A stretch of 64,000 nucleotides of DNA from Gluconacetobacter sacchari (GCF_014174255.1 NZ_JABEQJ010000022.1:1-64000), one strand, 5' to 3'; positions 15,505-23,407 are shown, counted from the stretch's first letter. Made by a program: numbers and translations. Notes: generated by a model from the sequence alone, not told the origin.

Positions 15505-16380
15505 ATGACACAGACCCGCATCGCGCCCGGCGTGGGCGCGCCTTCACCGCCCGGCTCGTTCATTGCGCCCCCCGTCTTCACGGAGGCATTGCAGTGTCTG
15601 GGCTGGACCGCCTCGTTTTTCTGCCAACGGACTGGCAAGCCGCATCATTATGTCAGGCGTTGCCGGGATCATGGGATCGACGACCCACGTATTGTGCGAT
15701 GGCTGCTGGCCATGCGTCGGCTGCATGCGTTGCTGCCGGGCCCGGTCGACGAACCCTTTGATGATGGCGCGGAGCCCCGCTTCGCGGGCGAGGACCTGCT
15801 GCTGACGATCGGGCGCCTCGGATGGACCCCGCGCTTTCTCCTGGTCCGCGCAGGAATTGCCACACAGTCTCGGCTGAACGCCCTGCATCTTGGTCGGCCG
15901 CTGCCCCTGCCGGTCGATCGCTGGCTTGGACGCCTTTACGACGCCGATCGGCAGCTTACGCTGGATTGCCCGGATCCAGACGCGATCGTGCGTGCCATAC
16001 ACGTCGAAGGCGATCACTGGCAGCCCTCGTCCGATGCACCCCGCCGGACCAGACGGCCAGGGCGCCGGGTCGGCGAGGAAGAAACGCGTGCCCTTGCGGC
16101 GCTGCAACGCCTGGTCGAGCTCGAGCCCGATCCGGAGACGATTGACAGTCTGGAGGCCTATCAGGCGTTCCGCGCCAGGCACGCGGATCTGATCGCGTCC
16201 TGCGAGGCGGAGATCCGGGCTTACGGTCTGTTGTTCCGAACCGCGTCCCCGGGCGACATGCGCCGCGCCGGGCAGCGCCTGACAGTGCGCCTTCAGGGGC
16301 CGAGCACGGCGTTCGTGCAGGGCACAGCCATGGCGGTCTTGGACCGGGCCTGGGACGGGATCGGGGGATGGCGGAAATGA
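15505..16380 (+). CDS. Hypothetical protein with repeated HTH-like segments
   Basis: A 291-residue protein. Two similar stretches, FTEALQCLGWTASFFCQRTG (about 25-44) and LLTIGRLGWTPRFLLVRAGI (about 100-119), each followed by R-W-L segments (IVRWLLAMRRL; VDRWLGRLYD), look like duplicated DNA-binding helices. The same G-W-pattern recurs in the 17740 gene. First gene after motif copy 1. A regulator is plausible, but no named family fits. Confidence 0.55.
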   Translation: MTQTRIAPGVGAPSPPGSFIAPPVFTEALQCLGWTASFFCQRTGKPHHYVRRCRDHGIDDPRIVRWLLAMRRLHALLPGPVDEPFDDGAEPRFAGEDLLLTIGRLGWTPRFLLVRAGIATQSRLNALHLGRPLPLPVDRWLGRLYDADRQLTLDCPDPDAIVRAIHVEGDHWQPSSDAPRRTRRPGRRVGEEETRALAALQRLVELEPDPETIDSLEAYQAFRARHADLIASCEAEIRAYGLLFRTASPGDMRRAGQRLTVRLQGPSTAFVQGTAMAVLDRAWDGIGGWRK

Positions 16381-17753
16381 TCAATAATCGTCCCCAGACA
16401 TGGCTGACCTTTCCGTCTGCAATGGGTGGTCCGCCGGAGAGGGTAGACTATGCGTGGCGGCTGTCACGTCCGGCCGTCTTCCAGGCGTGTCTCGCGCGTC
16501 ATCACGGCAAGCTGCCGCGCCCTCATTGCGACTGTCACGACCAGGGCAGGCCGCTCCAGTTGTCGATCAAGGGGCGTACCGACGAGGTGGAGGGGCAGCG
16601 GCGGACTGTCTACCATCTTGCCTGCCAGAAGCAGGAAGGCCCCCTCCATCGGCCCGGCTGCCCTTTCCACGGTACGTCCGAAATCGGTCAGAGCGACGCC
16701 GCCCGTATGCCGGCGATCCGAAGTCACGAGGACGGCACGGTGTCGATGACCGTCGATATTCCGTTTGGCCTGGCGAAGAGTGTCGCGGATGCTGAGGGCC
16801 CTCGCGAGCAGGAACGCGAAAGAGGTCGGTTTGGAAGCGGTGGTCTCCAGCGGAATCGTCTGACGTTGCTGGGATTGTTGTGGGCGATCTGGGACCGGGC
16901 ACATCTTTCCGGCTGGTCGCCGGCGCAGACGAAAGCACGCTTCCCCAGGGTGCTCCGCCAACGCCTGCTGACGGCGATGGCGGGGCTCGAGACCAACGGC
17001 GTTGCCCTGGCCCAAGTAGCGGATGTGGTCCTCTGGAAGGCCGATTGCCGTGCGACGGCACTTCAGGATCTCGCCGTTCGGAACAGTGGCCGGAGCCGTG
17101 TACTGCTGATCGGGCGTCTCAGCGCGCTACCCATGCCGGCGCCGACTCCCCATGCGCCCGACCGCTGGCGGATGAGCCTCGACGGCACGTCGGATGTCGG
17201 CCTGAGTGTGTTCATTGAGCGCGGCCGCCTGGGGAACTGGGCCGGCCGTTATCCTCTCGCGGCGCGCGTGTTGGGTGGAACGGATCGCCCCTCTGTAGGT
17301 GCCAACGTCTTTGTCATTCTGACGGCAACAATGCGTGTCTATGCGCCGCCGGCCGGCCCGACCCGGGTGATCGCGGACGTCCAGGACTATGCCCTGATGG
17401 AAACTAGCCTGCAAATGGTGCCCGTGGCGAGCGCGCTCGAGTTGCGCGTGGCAGACGACCTCGTCGCCGCCGGCCGCCGCTTCAGCAAGCCGCTGCGCTA
17501 CGATCCGGATGCCGAGCCGGTTCTGCCGGACTTTGTGCTGCAGGATACCGGGGCGGCTGGCAGGCGGACACCCATGGAGGTGTTCGGTCGCACGGATGAG
17601 GCCTATCAGGCGCGTCAGGCCGAGAAGACGGCCTGGTATGATCTCCGATATGGGCGTGCGGGATGGTGGAGCTGGGAACCCGCAATTCAGCCTGAGCCCC
17701 CGCCGTTTCCGCCGGCGGCATTACACGGGCAAGACCCTGATGCCCGGCGATAG
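16368..17753 (+). CDS. DUF1173-family protein
   Basis: A 461-residue protein with PHCDCHDQGRPLQLSIKG near residue 45, a Cys pair and LLGLLWAIWDRAHLSGWSPA in the middle, and a C-terminal AYQARQAEKTAWYDLRYGRA-GWWSWEP typical of DUF1173. Members are widespread on proteobacterial conjugative plasmids and ICEs. Function is unknown, and the Cys/His cluster near the start may bind metal. It overlaps its neighbours by 13 and 14 nt. Confidence 0.7.
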   Translation: MAEMINNRPQTWLTFPSAMGGPPERVDYAWRLSRPAVFQACLARHHGKLPRPHCDCHDQGRPLQLSIKGRTDEVEGQRRTVYHLACQKQEGPLHRPGCPFHGTSEIGQSDAARMPAIRSHEDGTVSMTVDIPFGLAKSVADAEGPREQERERGRFGSGGLQRNRLTLLGLLWAIWDRAHLSGWSPAQTKARFPRVLRQRLLTAMAGLETNGVALAQVADVVLWKADCRATALQDLAVRNSGRSRVLLIGRLSALPMPAPTPHAPDRWRMSLDGTSDVGLSVFIERGRLGNWAGRYPLAARVLGGTDRPSVGANVFVILTATMRVYAPPAGPTRVIADVQDYALMETSLQMVPVASALELRVADDLVAAGRRFSKPLRYDPDAEPVLPDFVLQDTGAAGRRTPMEVFGRTDEAYQARQAEKTAWYDLRYGRAGWWSWEPAIQPEPPPFPPAALHGQDPDARR

Positions 17754-18225
17754 CCCGGTGCGTCGTCTCGCGGTCAAGGGCATCTCGCTCAGACAAGCGT
17801 TCGAGACGATCGGCTGGAGCGTGACACAGGCGGAGCGTCGGTCGCGCGTGCATCGTCACCGCATTGCGCGCTGGCTCGCCGGCGCGCCCGCCGACCCAGA
17901 TTTCGTGCAATGGATCGCCGCTCTCGAGCGCCTGCACCGGCGGCTGGCGAGCCCCCTCAGTGTCCATGTGCAGCCGGGCGGCAATAGACCGCAGCCGACC
18001 GCTTATGAGCTCACCCTCGCATGTTTGACAATCGGCTGGAGTGAACGCCAATTCGCCGAACGCAGCTGCATTCATCGCACGACGCTCCGGCGGCTGGACA
18101 GGCATCGTCCGGTTCAGGACTGGCGCGTCGGCCGCTGGGTGGAGCTTCTCGCCGACGGTCACCGGATGCATCCCCAACCCGAAACGTCGATAGAGAACGC
18201 ACGTCATGTCCACGATCAATTTTGA
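17740..18225 (+). CDS. Small protein with two HTH-like repeats
   Basis: A 161-residue basic protein. SLRQAFETIGWSVTQAERRS with VHRHRIARWLAG (about 16-48) and LTLACLTIGWSERQFAERSC with IHRTTLRRLD (about 88-118) are clearly the same unit twice: a helix-turn-helix with the GWS signature. It resembles segments of the 15505 protein. Probably a DNA-binding regulator. It overlaps DUF1173 by 14 nt and gapR by 20 nt. Confidence 0.6.
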   Translation: MPGDSPVRRLAVKGISLRQAFETIGWSVTQAERRSRVHRHRIARWLAGAPADPDFVQWIAALERLHRRLASPLSVHVQPGGNRPQPTAYELTLACLTIGWSERQFAERSCIHRTTLRRLDRHRPVQDWRVGRWVELLADGHRMHPQPETSIENARHVHDQF

Positions 18226-18478
18226 AGACGGCGCATCCGCAAACACGGGTGGCGTCGCGGCCGACAGGCTGCGCAGCATCATCGAGCGCGTCGAGCGCCT
18301 CGAGGAGGAGCGCAAGGCGCTCTCCGGCGACATCAAGGATATCTTCGCGGAGGCGAAATCCGCAGGCTTCGACGTCAAGGTGATCCGTCAGATCATCCGG
18401 CTCCGGCGCCAGGAGCCGGCCGAGGTCGAAGAGCAGGAGACGCTGATGGACATCTATCGCCGGGCACTTCGAATGTGA
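18206..18478 (+). CDS. gapR: GapR (DUF2312) DNA-binding protein
   Basis: A 90-residue protein matching GapR closely: VAADRLRSIIERVERLEEER, KALSGDIKDIFAEAKSAGFD, VKVIRQIIRLRRQ. In alphaproteobacteria GapR forms dimers or tetramers around overtwisted AT-rich DNA ahead of replication forks and helps topoisomerases. A plasmid copy could aid plasmid replication or act as a nucleoid-associated regulator. Length is standard. It is coupled to the HD-GYP gene by GTGA. Confidence 0.92.
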   Translation: MSTINFEDGASANTGGVAADRLRSIIERVERLEEERKALSGDIKDIFAEAKSAGFDVKVIRQIIRLRRQEPAEVEEQETLMDIYRRALRM

Positions 18479-19068
18479 GCCGGATCGTGCGCATGACCAC
18501 CGGCAATACGCTGGTCACACTGGTTCGCCGTTCCAACGAGATCGACCCCGGGCACGGTGCGCGGGTTGGCGCCATGGCGGCCTGCCTGGCGGCTGCGGGC
18601 GGGTACGGTATCGATCTGCCGATCCTGCGTTATGCCGGAGTGCTGCATGACGTGGGCAAACTGGTGCTGCCGCCGGCGTTACGTGATCTGCGCTTTCGTC
18701 TGACGCCGAACGAGCGCAGACTGATCGAGCAGCATCCCGCACTCGGCGTGGGGCTGATCCAGGCCTCCGGCGAGACCGTCCATCCGCGGGTATTGGAGGC
18801 CGTGCTTCTCCATCATGAATGGTTCGACGGATCCGGATACCCGCTGGGTCTCCGTGGCCGGCTGATTCCGCTCTCCGCGCGCCTGGTCGGGATTGCCGAC
18901 GTGATCGACGCGCTGCTGAGCGCACGTGCCTACAAACGCGCATGGAGCACGCCCGAGGTGCAGGCCCATCTGCGCAGGCTGTCCGGCCGACAGTTCGAGC
19001 CGGCCCTGGCGCGCCTCGCGGGTGCCATGTTCGAGAGATTATTGGATGCACGCGACAACACACGATAA
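18475..19068 (+). CDS. HD-GYP-type phosphodiesterase-like protein
   Basis: A 197-residue protein starting GTG 18475. The HD motif is YAGVLHDVGKLVLP and the later HHEWFDGSGYPLGLRG carries the GYP motif. IADVIDALLSARAYKRAWS completes the domain. HD-GYP enzymes hydrolyse cyclic di-GMP. This is a stand-alone domain without a sensor, encoded after gapR. The metal ligands appear present (HD, HH, D of IADV). Confidence 0.85.
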   Translation: MSRIVRMTTGNTLVTLVRRSNEIDPGHGARVGAMAACLAAAGGYGIDLPILRYAGVLHDVGKLVLPPALRDLRFRLTPNERRLIEQHPALGVGLIQASGETVHPRVLEAVLLHHEWFDGSGYPLGLRGRLIPLSARLVGIADVIDALLSARAYKRAWSTPEVQAHLRRLSGRQFEPALARLAGAMFERLLDARDNTR

Positions 19069-19150
19069 CAATTCGGCTGTCGTGCCGTGGCCCGAGTCAG
19101 GCGGGCCGGACCGACGTGACCCTTCCTGTCCGGGCGGAGCCTCAGCACAG

Positions 19151-19540
19151 ATGTCTTACGTATCGATCGCCACCATGCGCTTCCGCCCGGAAGGCGTGGA
19201 GTATTATGACCGAAGGGTGTGGCGGCGCTCGTATGAGAAAAACCCGCACTGGTGGGTCCTGACGATTGGTGACGATGTCGACGACCGTTTCGTGATCCGT
19301 GGCGGGGCGATTTTCCGGGCGAGCAGTACCGACCCCGAGGACCCGTCCGTCTTGAAGGCGGTGGAATGGTATATGTATAAAAACTGGTTGTTTCTCGGGA
19401 TAGTAACCGAAAACACTCTCTGGAAAACCGCCAGATTTACCAAGAACAACCCGGATGAACCGATCCTGCAGGATACTGCGATCGCGGCCGTCGAGCGGAA
19501 TGTGGCGCTGCTCATGACGCCGGTGGCGGGGACCGCCTGA
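19151..19540 (+). CDS. Hypothetical protein
   Basis: A 129-residue soluble protein (MSYVSIATMRFRPEGVEYYD), Trp/Tyr-rich (SYEKNPHWWVLTIGDDVDDR; EWYMYKNWLFLGIVTENTLW). No family recognised. The frame is open further upstream and an ATG at 19046 would overlap the HD-GYP gene; 19151 was chosen because conserved-looking sequence begins there. It is followed at once by the cytochrome gene. Confidence 0.5.
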   Translation: MSYVSIATMRFRPEGVEYYDRRVWRRSYEKNPHWWVLTIGDDVDDRFVIRGGAIFRASSTDPEDPSVLKAVEWYMYKNWLFLGIVTENTLWKTARFTKNNPDEPILQDTAIAAVERNVALLMTPVAGTA

Positions 19541-20137
19541 TTGCGGGTGCCGAGCAAGGAGCGCGTCTCCGCTCTGCCCCTGCCGCCGATACGCTGGCTT
19601 CTTCACGGGCTGAGCGCGGCCATTATTCTTTGGCTCATGGTCTCCGGCTTCGCCGTTGTGGGTCTTGACCGGGGATCGGCGCTGCGATTGGTCATTGACA
19701 CGGTGAATCCCGTGCTCGGCGCTTTCTTCGTGCCGATATTCATAGCCCGCGCTGTGCTTTATCTACGGACGCGGCCTTTTCATCAGTGGGATTCTGTGCT
19801 TCGCGAACAGCAGATGATGGTCGCGGGACAGGTGGCCCTTTACGTTTGTATCTTCGTCGTCCTGCTCACCGGACTGCTGATGATGCCGGCCGGCTGGAAA
19901 CTGATGAATGTTGTTCCGGCATACGGCCGTGTCGTCGGCGATGGCGTGCGTTCCTCGTCAGCAACGCTCCATTTCTGGACGGACGGCGCCCTGGCATGTC
20001 TTGTCGCCGGACATGTCGCGATGGTGGTGGCTCACGAGATGCGTGGCCGCCCCGTGCTTTATCGGGTGCTTCCTTCTCGTGCAGCAAACAATGGCAACAG
20101 ATGCGGCCGAGATCCGCAGGGAGAAAAGCGGACGTGA
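19541..20137 (+). CDS. Cytochrome b561-like membrane protein
   Basis: A 198-residue protein from TTG 19541, directly after the preceding stop. Four hydrophobic segments (about 22-42, 52-70, 88-110, 140-162) and His residues in LLHGLSAAIIL, near HQWD, LHFWTDG and VAGHVAMVVAHEM can ligate two b-type hemes. This is the four-helix pattern of bacterial b561, which moves electrons between the quinone pool and periplasm, for example to dispose of superoxide. Its presence on a plasmid is unusual. Confidence 0.75.
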   Translation: MRVPSKERVSALPLPPIRWLLHGLSAAIILWLMVSGFAVVGLDRGSALRLVIDTVNPVLGAFFVPIFIARAVLYLRTRPFHQWDSVLREQQMMVAGQVALYVCIFVVLLTGLLMMPAGWKLMNVVPAYGRVVGDGVRSSSATLHFWTDGALACLVAGHVAMVVAHEMRGRPVLYRVLPSRAANNGNRCGRDPQGEKRT

Positions 20138-20184
20138 TAGCGGGCTGAAGCCGCAAAGGGAGCCAGAGGCAATACGAAAGGGTT

Positions 20185-20277
20185 GCCGGCCAGAATCCGC
20201 GCCCCAGTTCAATGGTCCGCCCTGCGGGCCGGGCGCAGGCGCCCGCCATTGAGCAGGCGCACGGATCCCGGCCGGGG
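20185..20277. repeat. Long imperfect hairpin before the 20306 gene
   Basis: Nested pairs GCCGGCC/GGCCGG, ATCCG/CGGAT, CAATGG (20210-20215)/CCATTG (20246-20251) and GGGCGC-AG-GCGCCC (20231-20244) make a stem of about 90 nt, ending 28 nt before the start codon. It could be a leader structure or terminator of the upstream transcript. No T-run follows. Confidence 0.5.
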
Positions 20278-20305
20278 TGGATGGGTAAGGAAGGAGAAAA
20301 CCACC

Positions 20306-20812
20306 ATGCCCATCCACCGCCTGTCTCTCGTGTTTCGAGGCCGTCTCTCGGCGGTTCCAGCTGTCCTCTGGCGGCAACATGCGCCGGTCGCGTCGGTTTC
20401 GGTTGCACCGGACGACACGGTCGCCGATGTCCGTGAGCGCCTGATGTGTGAGTTGATCCGGGTTCTCCACCCGGACGACTGGCAAAACGGCCATGACGGC
20501 GCATGGGCCCCCCGGTATCTTGCGATCGTGGAAGAGGCAGTACCGGGACCTGCCGACGCGATCGCCGACCCGGATGCGCCGACTTCCCCGCTGGCGGCCG
20601 AACCGTGGCCCCTGGCACCGGATCCGGAAGCCTATGGTGAGCGGGCCGGCTGGTGGATCGTCGTCGACGGCACGGCCGAGCGCGAACTCAGCCCGGCTTT
20701 TCCGACACGGGATCTCGCCGAGCAGGAAGCGGAGCGGCTCAATCGGGCGGATCCGCACGCCGAATGGTACCGGCACTGGTTCGCGGTCGAATGCGAGGGA
20801 CCGGAAGCATGA
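20306..20812 (+). CDS. Hypothetical protein
   Basis: A 168-residue acidic protein (MPIHRLSLVFRGRLSAVPAV) with an AAGGAGAAA ribosome-binding site. The second half (GWWIVVDGTAERELSPAFPT-RDLAEQEAERLN) resembles small domains that add an annotation-type fold found on plasmids, but I cannot name it. The stop overlaps the next start (ATGA at 20809-20812). Confidence 0.6.
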   Translation: MPIHRLSLVFRGRLSAVPAVLWRQHAPVASVSVAPDDTVADVRERLMCELIRVLHPDDWQNGHDGAWAPRYLAIVEEAVPGPADAIADPDAPTSPLAAEPWPLAPDPEAYGERAGWWIVVDGTAERELSPAFPTRDLAEQEAERLNRADPHAEWYRHWFAVECEGPEA

Positions 20813-21516
20813 GCAACTGCGCCATCAACGGGTTCCGGATCGACGGACCTGCGGAGTGCCTGCGGGCGGTTGCCCACTGGCTGACGTTGCCGCCGCCGGC
20901 GGATGGGCAGGCTGTGATGACGTTTGATCTGGCCGGCCTGTACGATCAGTCGGCATGGAATGTCGCCGAAGAGCTCGCGGCAAGGGAGCCGGGGGCCTGT
21001 ATCCGATACGAATACAGGCCGGAATACTGCAACTTCATGCTGACTGCGGTCGGAGCGTGGCAGGACGGCAGGGAATTGTATCGCGCCGTTCTTCAGGAGG
21101 AAGCCATGATCTGCTACGGCGGATGTGACCACGAGGGGCAGGGATGTCTGGCCTGCCTGAATCTGGTCGAGCGTACCGACGTGAACCAGCGGGCTGCCGC
21201 GCATTTTCCGTTGCACCGGCATTTTGACGCAATCCGCGATCTGCCCTGCGGGAGCGCGGGTTGGCGGATGCTGGTCGACAATCCGCCATACCAGTACGCC
21301 GCCCTCCGTCTGGCAGCCTCCGGCGAGACAGCGGACGTCCTCGACATTGCTCCCGGAGAGGGAAGAGCCCGCCTGTTCGGACGGGTCGATACCTTTGGTT
21401 TGTTTGGAGATTATCGCCCGCTCGGACGCGCGGATCTCCTCCAGCTTCATGGGGATCTTCCCCCGCATGTTCTTGCGGCATGGGAGACGTTCGCCGGTTG
21501 CCCTTTCCCGGACTGA
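20809..21516 (+). CDS. Hypothetical protein with Cys cluster
   Basis: A 235-residue protein. MICYGGCDHEGQGCLACLNL (about 102-121) holds four Cys and one His spaced to bind zinc. Flanking parts (AVMTFDLAGLYDQSAWNVAE; AALRLAASGETADVLDIAPG) look globular. It is coupled to the preceding gene, and the strong hairpin 21607-21639 lies about 90 nt downstream. No family recognised. Confidence 0.6.
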   Translation: MSNCAINGFRIDGPAECLRAVAHWLTLPPPADGQAVMTFDLAGLYDQSAWNVAEELAAREPGACIRYEYRPEYCNFMLTAVGAWQDGRELYRAVLQEEAMICYGGCDHEGQGCLACLNLVERTDVNQRAAAHFPLHRHFDAIRDLPCGSAGWRMLVDNPPYQYAALRLAASGETADVLDIAPGEGRARLFGRVDTFGLFGDYRPLGRADLLQLHGDLPPHVLAAWETFAGCPFPD

Positions 21517-21606
21517 TTGGCAGGAGCCCCTTCTGAACGTGGTCCTGCCTGCCGCCAGTCGGGGAAGGGAGTAATGGGGTGTTTGGGGAGTGTGACGGCT
21601 CCTCGA

Positions 21607-21639
21607 CCCCCCTGACACGCCTGCGGCGCGTCAGGGGGG
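21607..21639 (+). terminator. Strong GC hairpin after the 20809 gene
   Basis: CCCCCCTGAC and GTCAGGGGGG form a perfect 10-bp stem, extended by CGCC/GGCG past one mismatch around a 3-nt loop. It lacks a T-run, so it may pause polymerase or stabilise the mRNA end rather than terminate by itself. It may instead be part of the structured spacer that follows. Confidence 0.5.
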
Positions 21640-21695
21640 CACGCTCCGGGGATTACGCACCGCATCCAGCGACAGTGTGACAACAGCCCGTGCGG

Positions 21696-21815
21696 TCTAT
21701 CAACAGGGGATCGACCCTCGCCGCGCCTGGGCCACCCCGCGTTCAGCGCAGGCCCTGCGGTCCCGCGCTGCCCGCGGGGCGACCGGCTTGCTCAAGCCGC
21801 TCCCCTGTTGACAGA
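21696..21815. repeat. 120-bp structured element upstream of ssb copy 2
   Basis: TCTATCAACAGGGGA (21696-21710) and TCCCCTGTTGACAGA (21801-21815) are inverted repeats with one mismatch. Between them lie three further foldbacks: a GGGCC/GGCCC stem near 21725-21755, CCCGCG/CGCGGG near 21763-21780, and CGGCTTG-CT-CAAGCCG at 21784-21799. The layout (closing stem, three hairpins, about 120 bp) matches the elements at 24635-25280, although the sequence differs. No coding function is seen in 21517-22137. Confidence 0.6.
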
Positions 21816-21964
21816 CCCCCCGGCCCGTCGTCTTGCCGAAGGCAGGATGTGGCTCAGAAAAGCGCTCCATCCCCTGCGCTCTCGTCACCGTCGCGGGCGC
21901 TCGCCGCCCCGCACCCCGGCAGCGATGTGGTCTAGTAAAGCAATCGGTTTTTTTCAGTAGCGCA

Positions 21965-22034
21965 AGCAAGAAAAGTGGCACAAACGCAAATAAATATCGC
22001 CAATATTGGCTGTTTTCTGCTGTTTTTTCTTGCT
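21965..22034. promoter_or_regulatory. Nested dyad in the ssb copy 2 promoter region
   Basis: AGCAAGAAAA (21965-21974) pairs with TTTTCTTGCT (22025-22034), and between them GCCAATATTGGC (21999-22010) is a perfect 12-bp palindrome. The AT-rich context 100-170 nt before ssb suggests operator sites for a dimeric regulator. Confidence 0.5.
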
Positions 22035-22137
22035 GCTTCCGCGCAACCTGTACTATTCTTTTCTTGTCGAGAGGGATTGGCCCTCGGCAAGGCCAGAATA
22101 GCTGGTTCGGAAATACTGTAGCTGTGGAGTGTAGATA

Positions 22138-22593
22138 ATGGCCGGTTCCGTCAACAAAGTGATCCTCGTGGGCAACCTGGGCAAGGACCCCGAAATCCGT
22201 CACGCGCAGAGTGGTGCGAAGATCGTCTCCCTGACGCTGGCGACCAGCGATACCTGGAACGACAAGGCGTCCGGCGAGCGCCGCGAGAAGACAGAGTGGC
22301 ATCGGGTCGTCATCTATAACGAGCGCATCGCCGATGTCGCGGAACGCTTCCTGCGCAAGGGGCGGAAAATCTACCTCGAAGGCTCACTCCAGACCCGTAA
22401 ATGGACCGACCAGTCGGGCCAGGAACGCTACACCACCGAAGTGGTCGTGGACCGCTTCCGGGGCGACCTGGTGCTGCTGGACAGCAACCGGGACGCGGAT
22501 GACCGCCATGTTGGCGGGAGCGGGCCCGGGATGACGCAGACTCGTGCCAATGCACCGGCCGGCCGCGATGAACTGGACGAGATTCCGTTCTAG
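22138..22593 (+). CDS. ssb: Single-stranded DNA-binding protein, copy 2
   Basis: A 151-residue SSB, nearly identical in its OB fold (1-112) to the copy at 8636 (differences such as [20 protein letters not shown]). The C-terminus is DELDEIPF, the canonical acidic docking tail ending in Phe. It should interact with replication and repair partners normally, unlike copy 1 with its extended end. Very similar codon use indicates recent duplication or parallel acquisition within the same group. Confidence 0.95.
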   Translation: MAGSVNKVILVGNLGKDPEIRHAQSGAKIVSLTLATSDTWNDKASGERREKTEWHRVVIYNERIADVAERFLRKGRKIYLEGSLQTRKWTDQSGQERYTTEVVVDRFRGDLVLLDSNRDADDRHVGGSGPGMTQTRANAPAGRDELDEIPF

Positions 22594-22665
22594 GACCGCT
22601 CTCCCGTGGCCGGATCGCACGCCGGCCGCGGTGCCTCTTCCTTTTGCCTGTCAGCGAGATCCCTG

Positions 22666-22866
22666 ATGACGTGCAGCCATTCCATTGCCGTATCGAAGCT
22701 CCTTGCCTTTCTGCGCAGCCACGATTGCACCCTGTCGGCTGTCCCGGTCGGGAACGACGAAATCGAAGTCCGGTGCATGCTCTACTCGGCGTGCGGCGGC
22801 GGCAGCATCGAAACGACCCGTATCCCGGCTACCTGGACCGCCGCGCGCAACTGGCTCGGCTATTGA
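22666..22866 (+). CDS. Small hypothetical protein
   Basis: A 66-residue protein (MTCSHSIAVSKLLAFLRSHD) with VPVGNDEIEVRCMLYSACGG and a Trp-rich end. Cytoplasmic, no recognised family. It follows ssb by 72 nt and precedes the 22881 gene by 14 nt, so the three are probably co-transcribed. Confidence 0.5.
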   Translation: MTCSHSIAVSKLLAFLRSHDCTLSAVPVGNDEIEVRCMLYSACGGGSIETTRIPATWTAARNWLGY

Positions 22867-22880
22867 GGGAGGATCGGCCA

Positions 22881-23108
22881 GTGATCGACGACATCAATTT
22901 CACACGCAGCGCCGGCGATATGGACGTGCGTATGCGGGTGCTCCAGACCTTCCGCCTTGAGCGCGCGGCGAACGGTACCATTCGCGTGATTGACGAGCAG
23001 AAAGAGCAGGGAGGGCATCCGTGGGCGGTCGGCTTCGGGTTCGCGACCTCGGCGGAGGCAATCGCAGCATATGAAGTCGCGGATTTCCATCGCATTCGGA
23101 TGGGGTGA
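22881..23108 (+). CDS. Small hypothetical protein
   Basis: A 75-residue protein from GTG 22881 behind a GGAGGATC ribosome-binding site. It reads INFTRSAGDMDVRMRVLQTF and ends FGFATSAEAIAAYEVADFHR, suggesting a small alpha/beta fold. No family recognised. Confidence 0.5.
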   Translation: MIDDINFTRSAGDMDVRMRVLQTFRLERAANGTIRVIDEQKEQGGHPWAVGFGFATSAEAIAAYEVADFHRIRMG

Positions 23109-23129
23109 TGGGCGGATATCCATGTCCGT

Positions 23130-23182
23130 CGTGGACGCGCTACGCGCGGCCTACGGCTGCGGCGTGCTACGCCGCATCCACG
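23130..23182. repeat. Two-hairpin palindromic unit
   Basis: CGTGGA (23130-23135) and TCCACG (23177-23182) close a unit holding GCGC-TAC-GCGC (23137-23147) and TGCGGCGT-GCT-ACGCCGCA (23158-23176). It lies just after the 22881 gene. GCGCTACGCGC also occurs in the structured element at 25161-25280. Confidence 0.55.
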
Positions 23183-23274
23183 ATGCAAGCGTATTGTGCA
23201 GTGCTATACTGCCTGCATTGAAGACGAGGAACTTGAATTAACCGTTCCCTGTCAAGTTCCGACAAACAATATTG

Positions 23275-23322
23275 CAACAGTATTTCCGGAGTCATGACAT
23301 CAGTACATGACATAGGCTGTTG
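23275..23322. promoter_or_regulatory. Operator-like repeats upstream of the 23468 gene
   Basis: ATGACAT occurs twice (23294-23300, 23307-23313) inside a CAACAG/CTGTTG dyad (23275-23280, 23317-23322). The stretch 23190-23400 is AT-rich and non-coding and probably contains the promoter of the 23468 gene. No named regulator is implied. Confidence 0.4.
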
Positions 23323-23407
23323 TTATGCAGTAATACTTCTATTCAACTTACGGGATCGGCGCTATTCTTTGACTTGTGAGAGGGAAACAGCTTCCTCTCA
23401 TGAAGCG

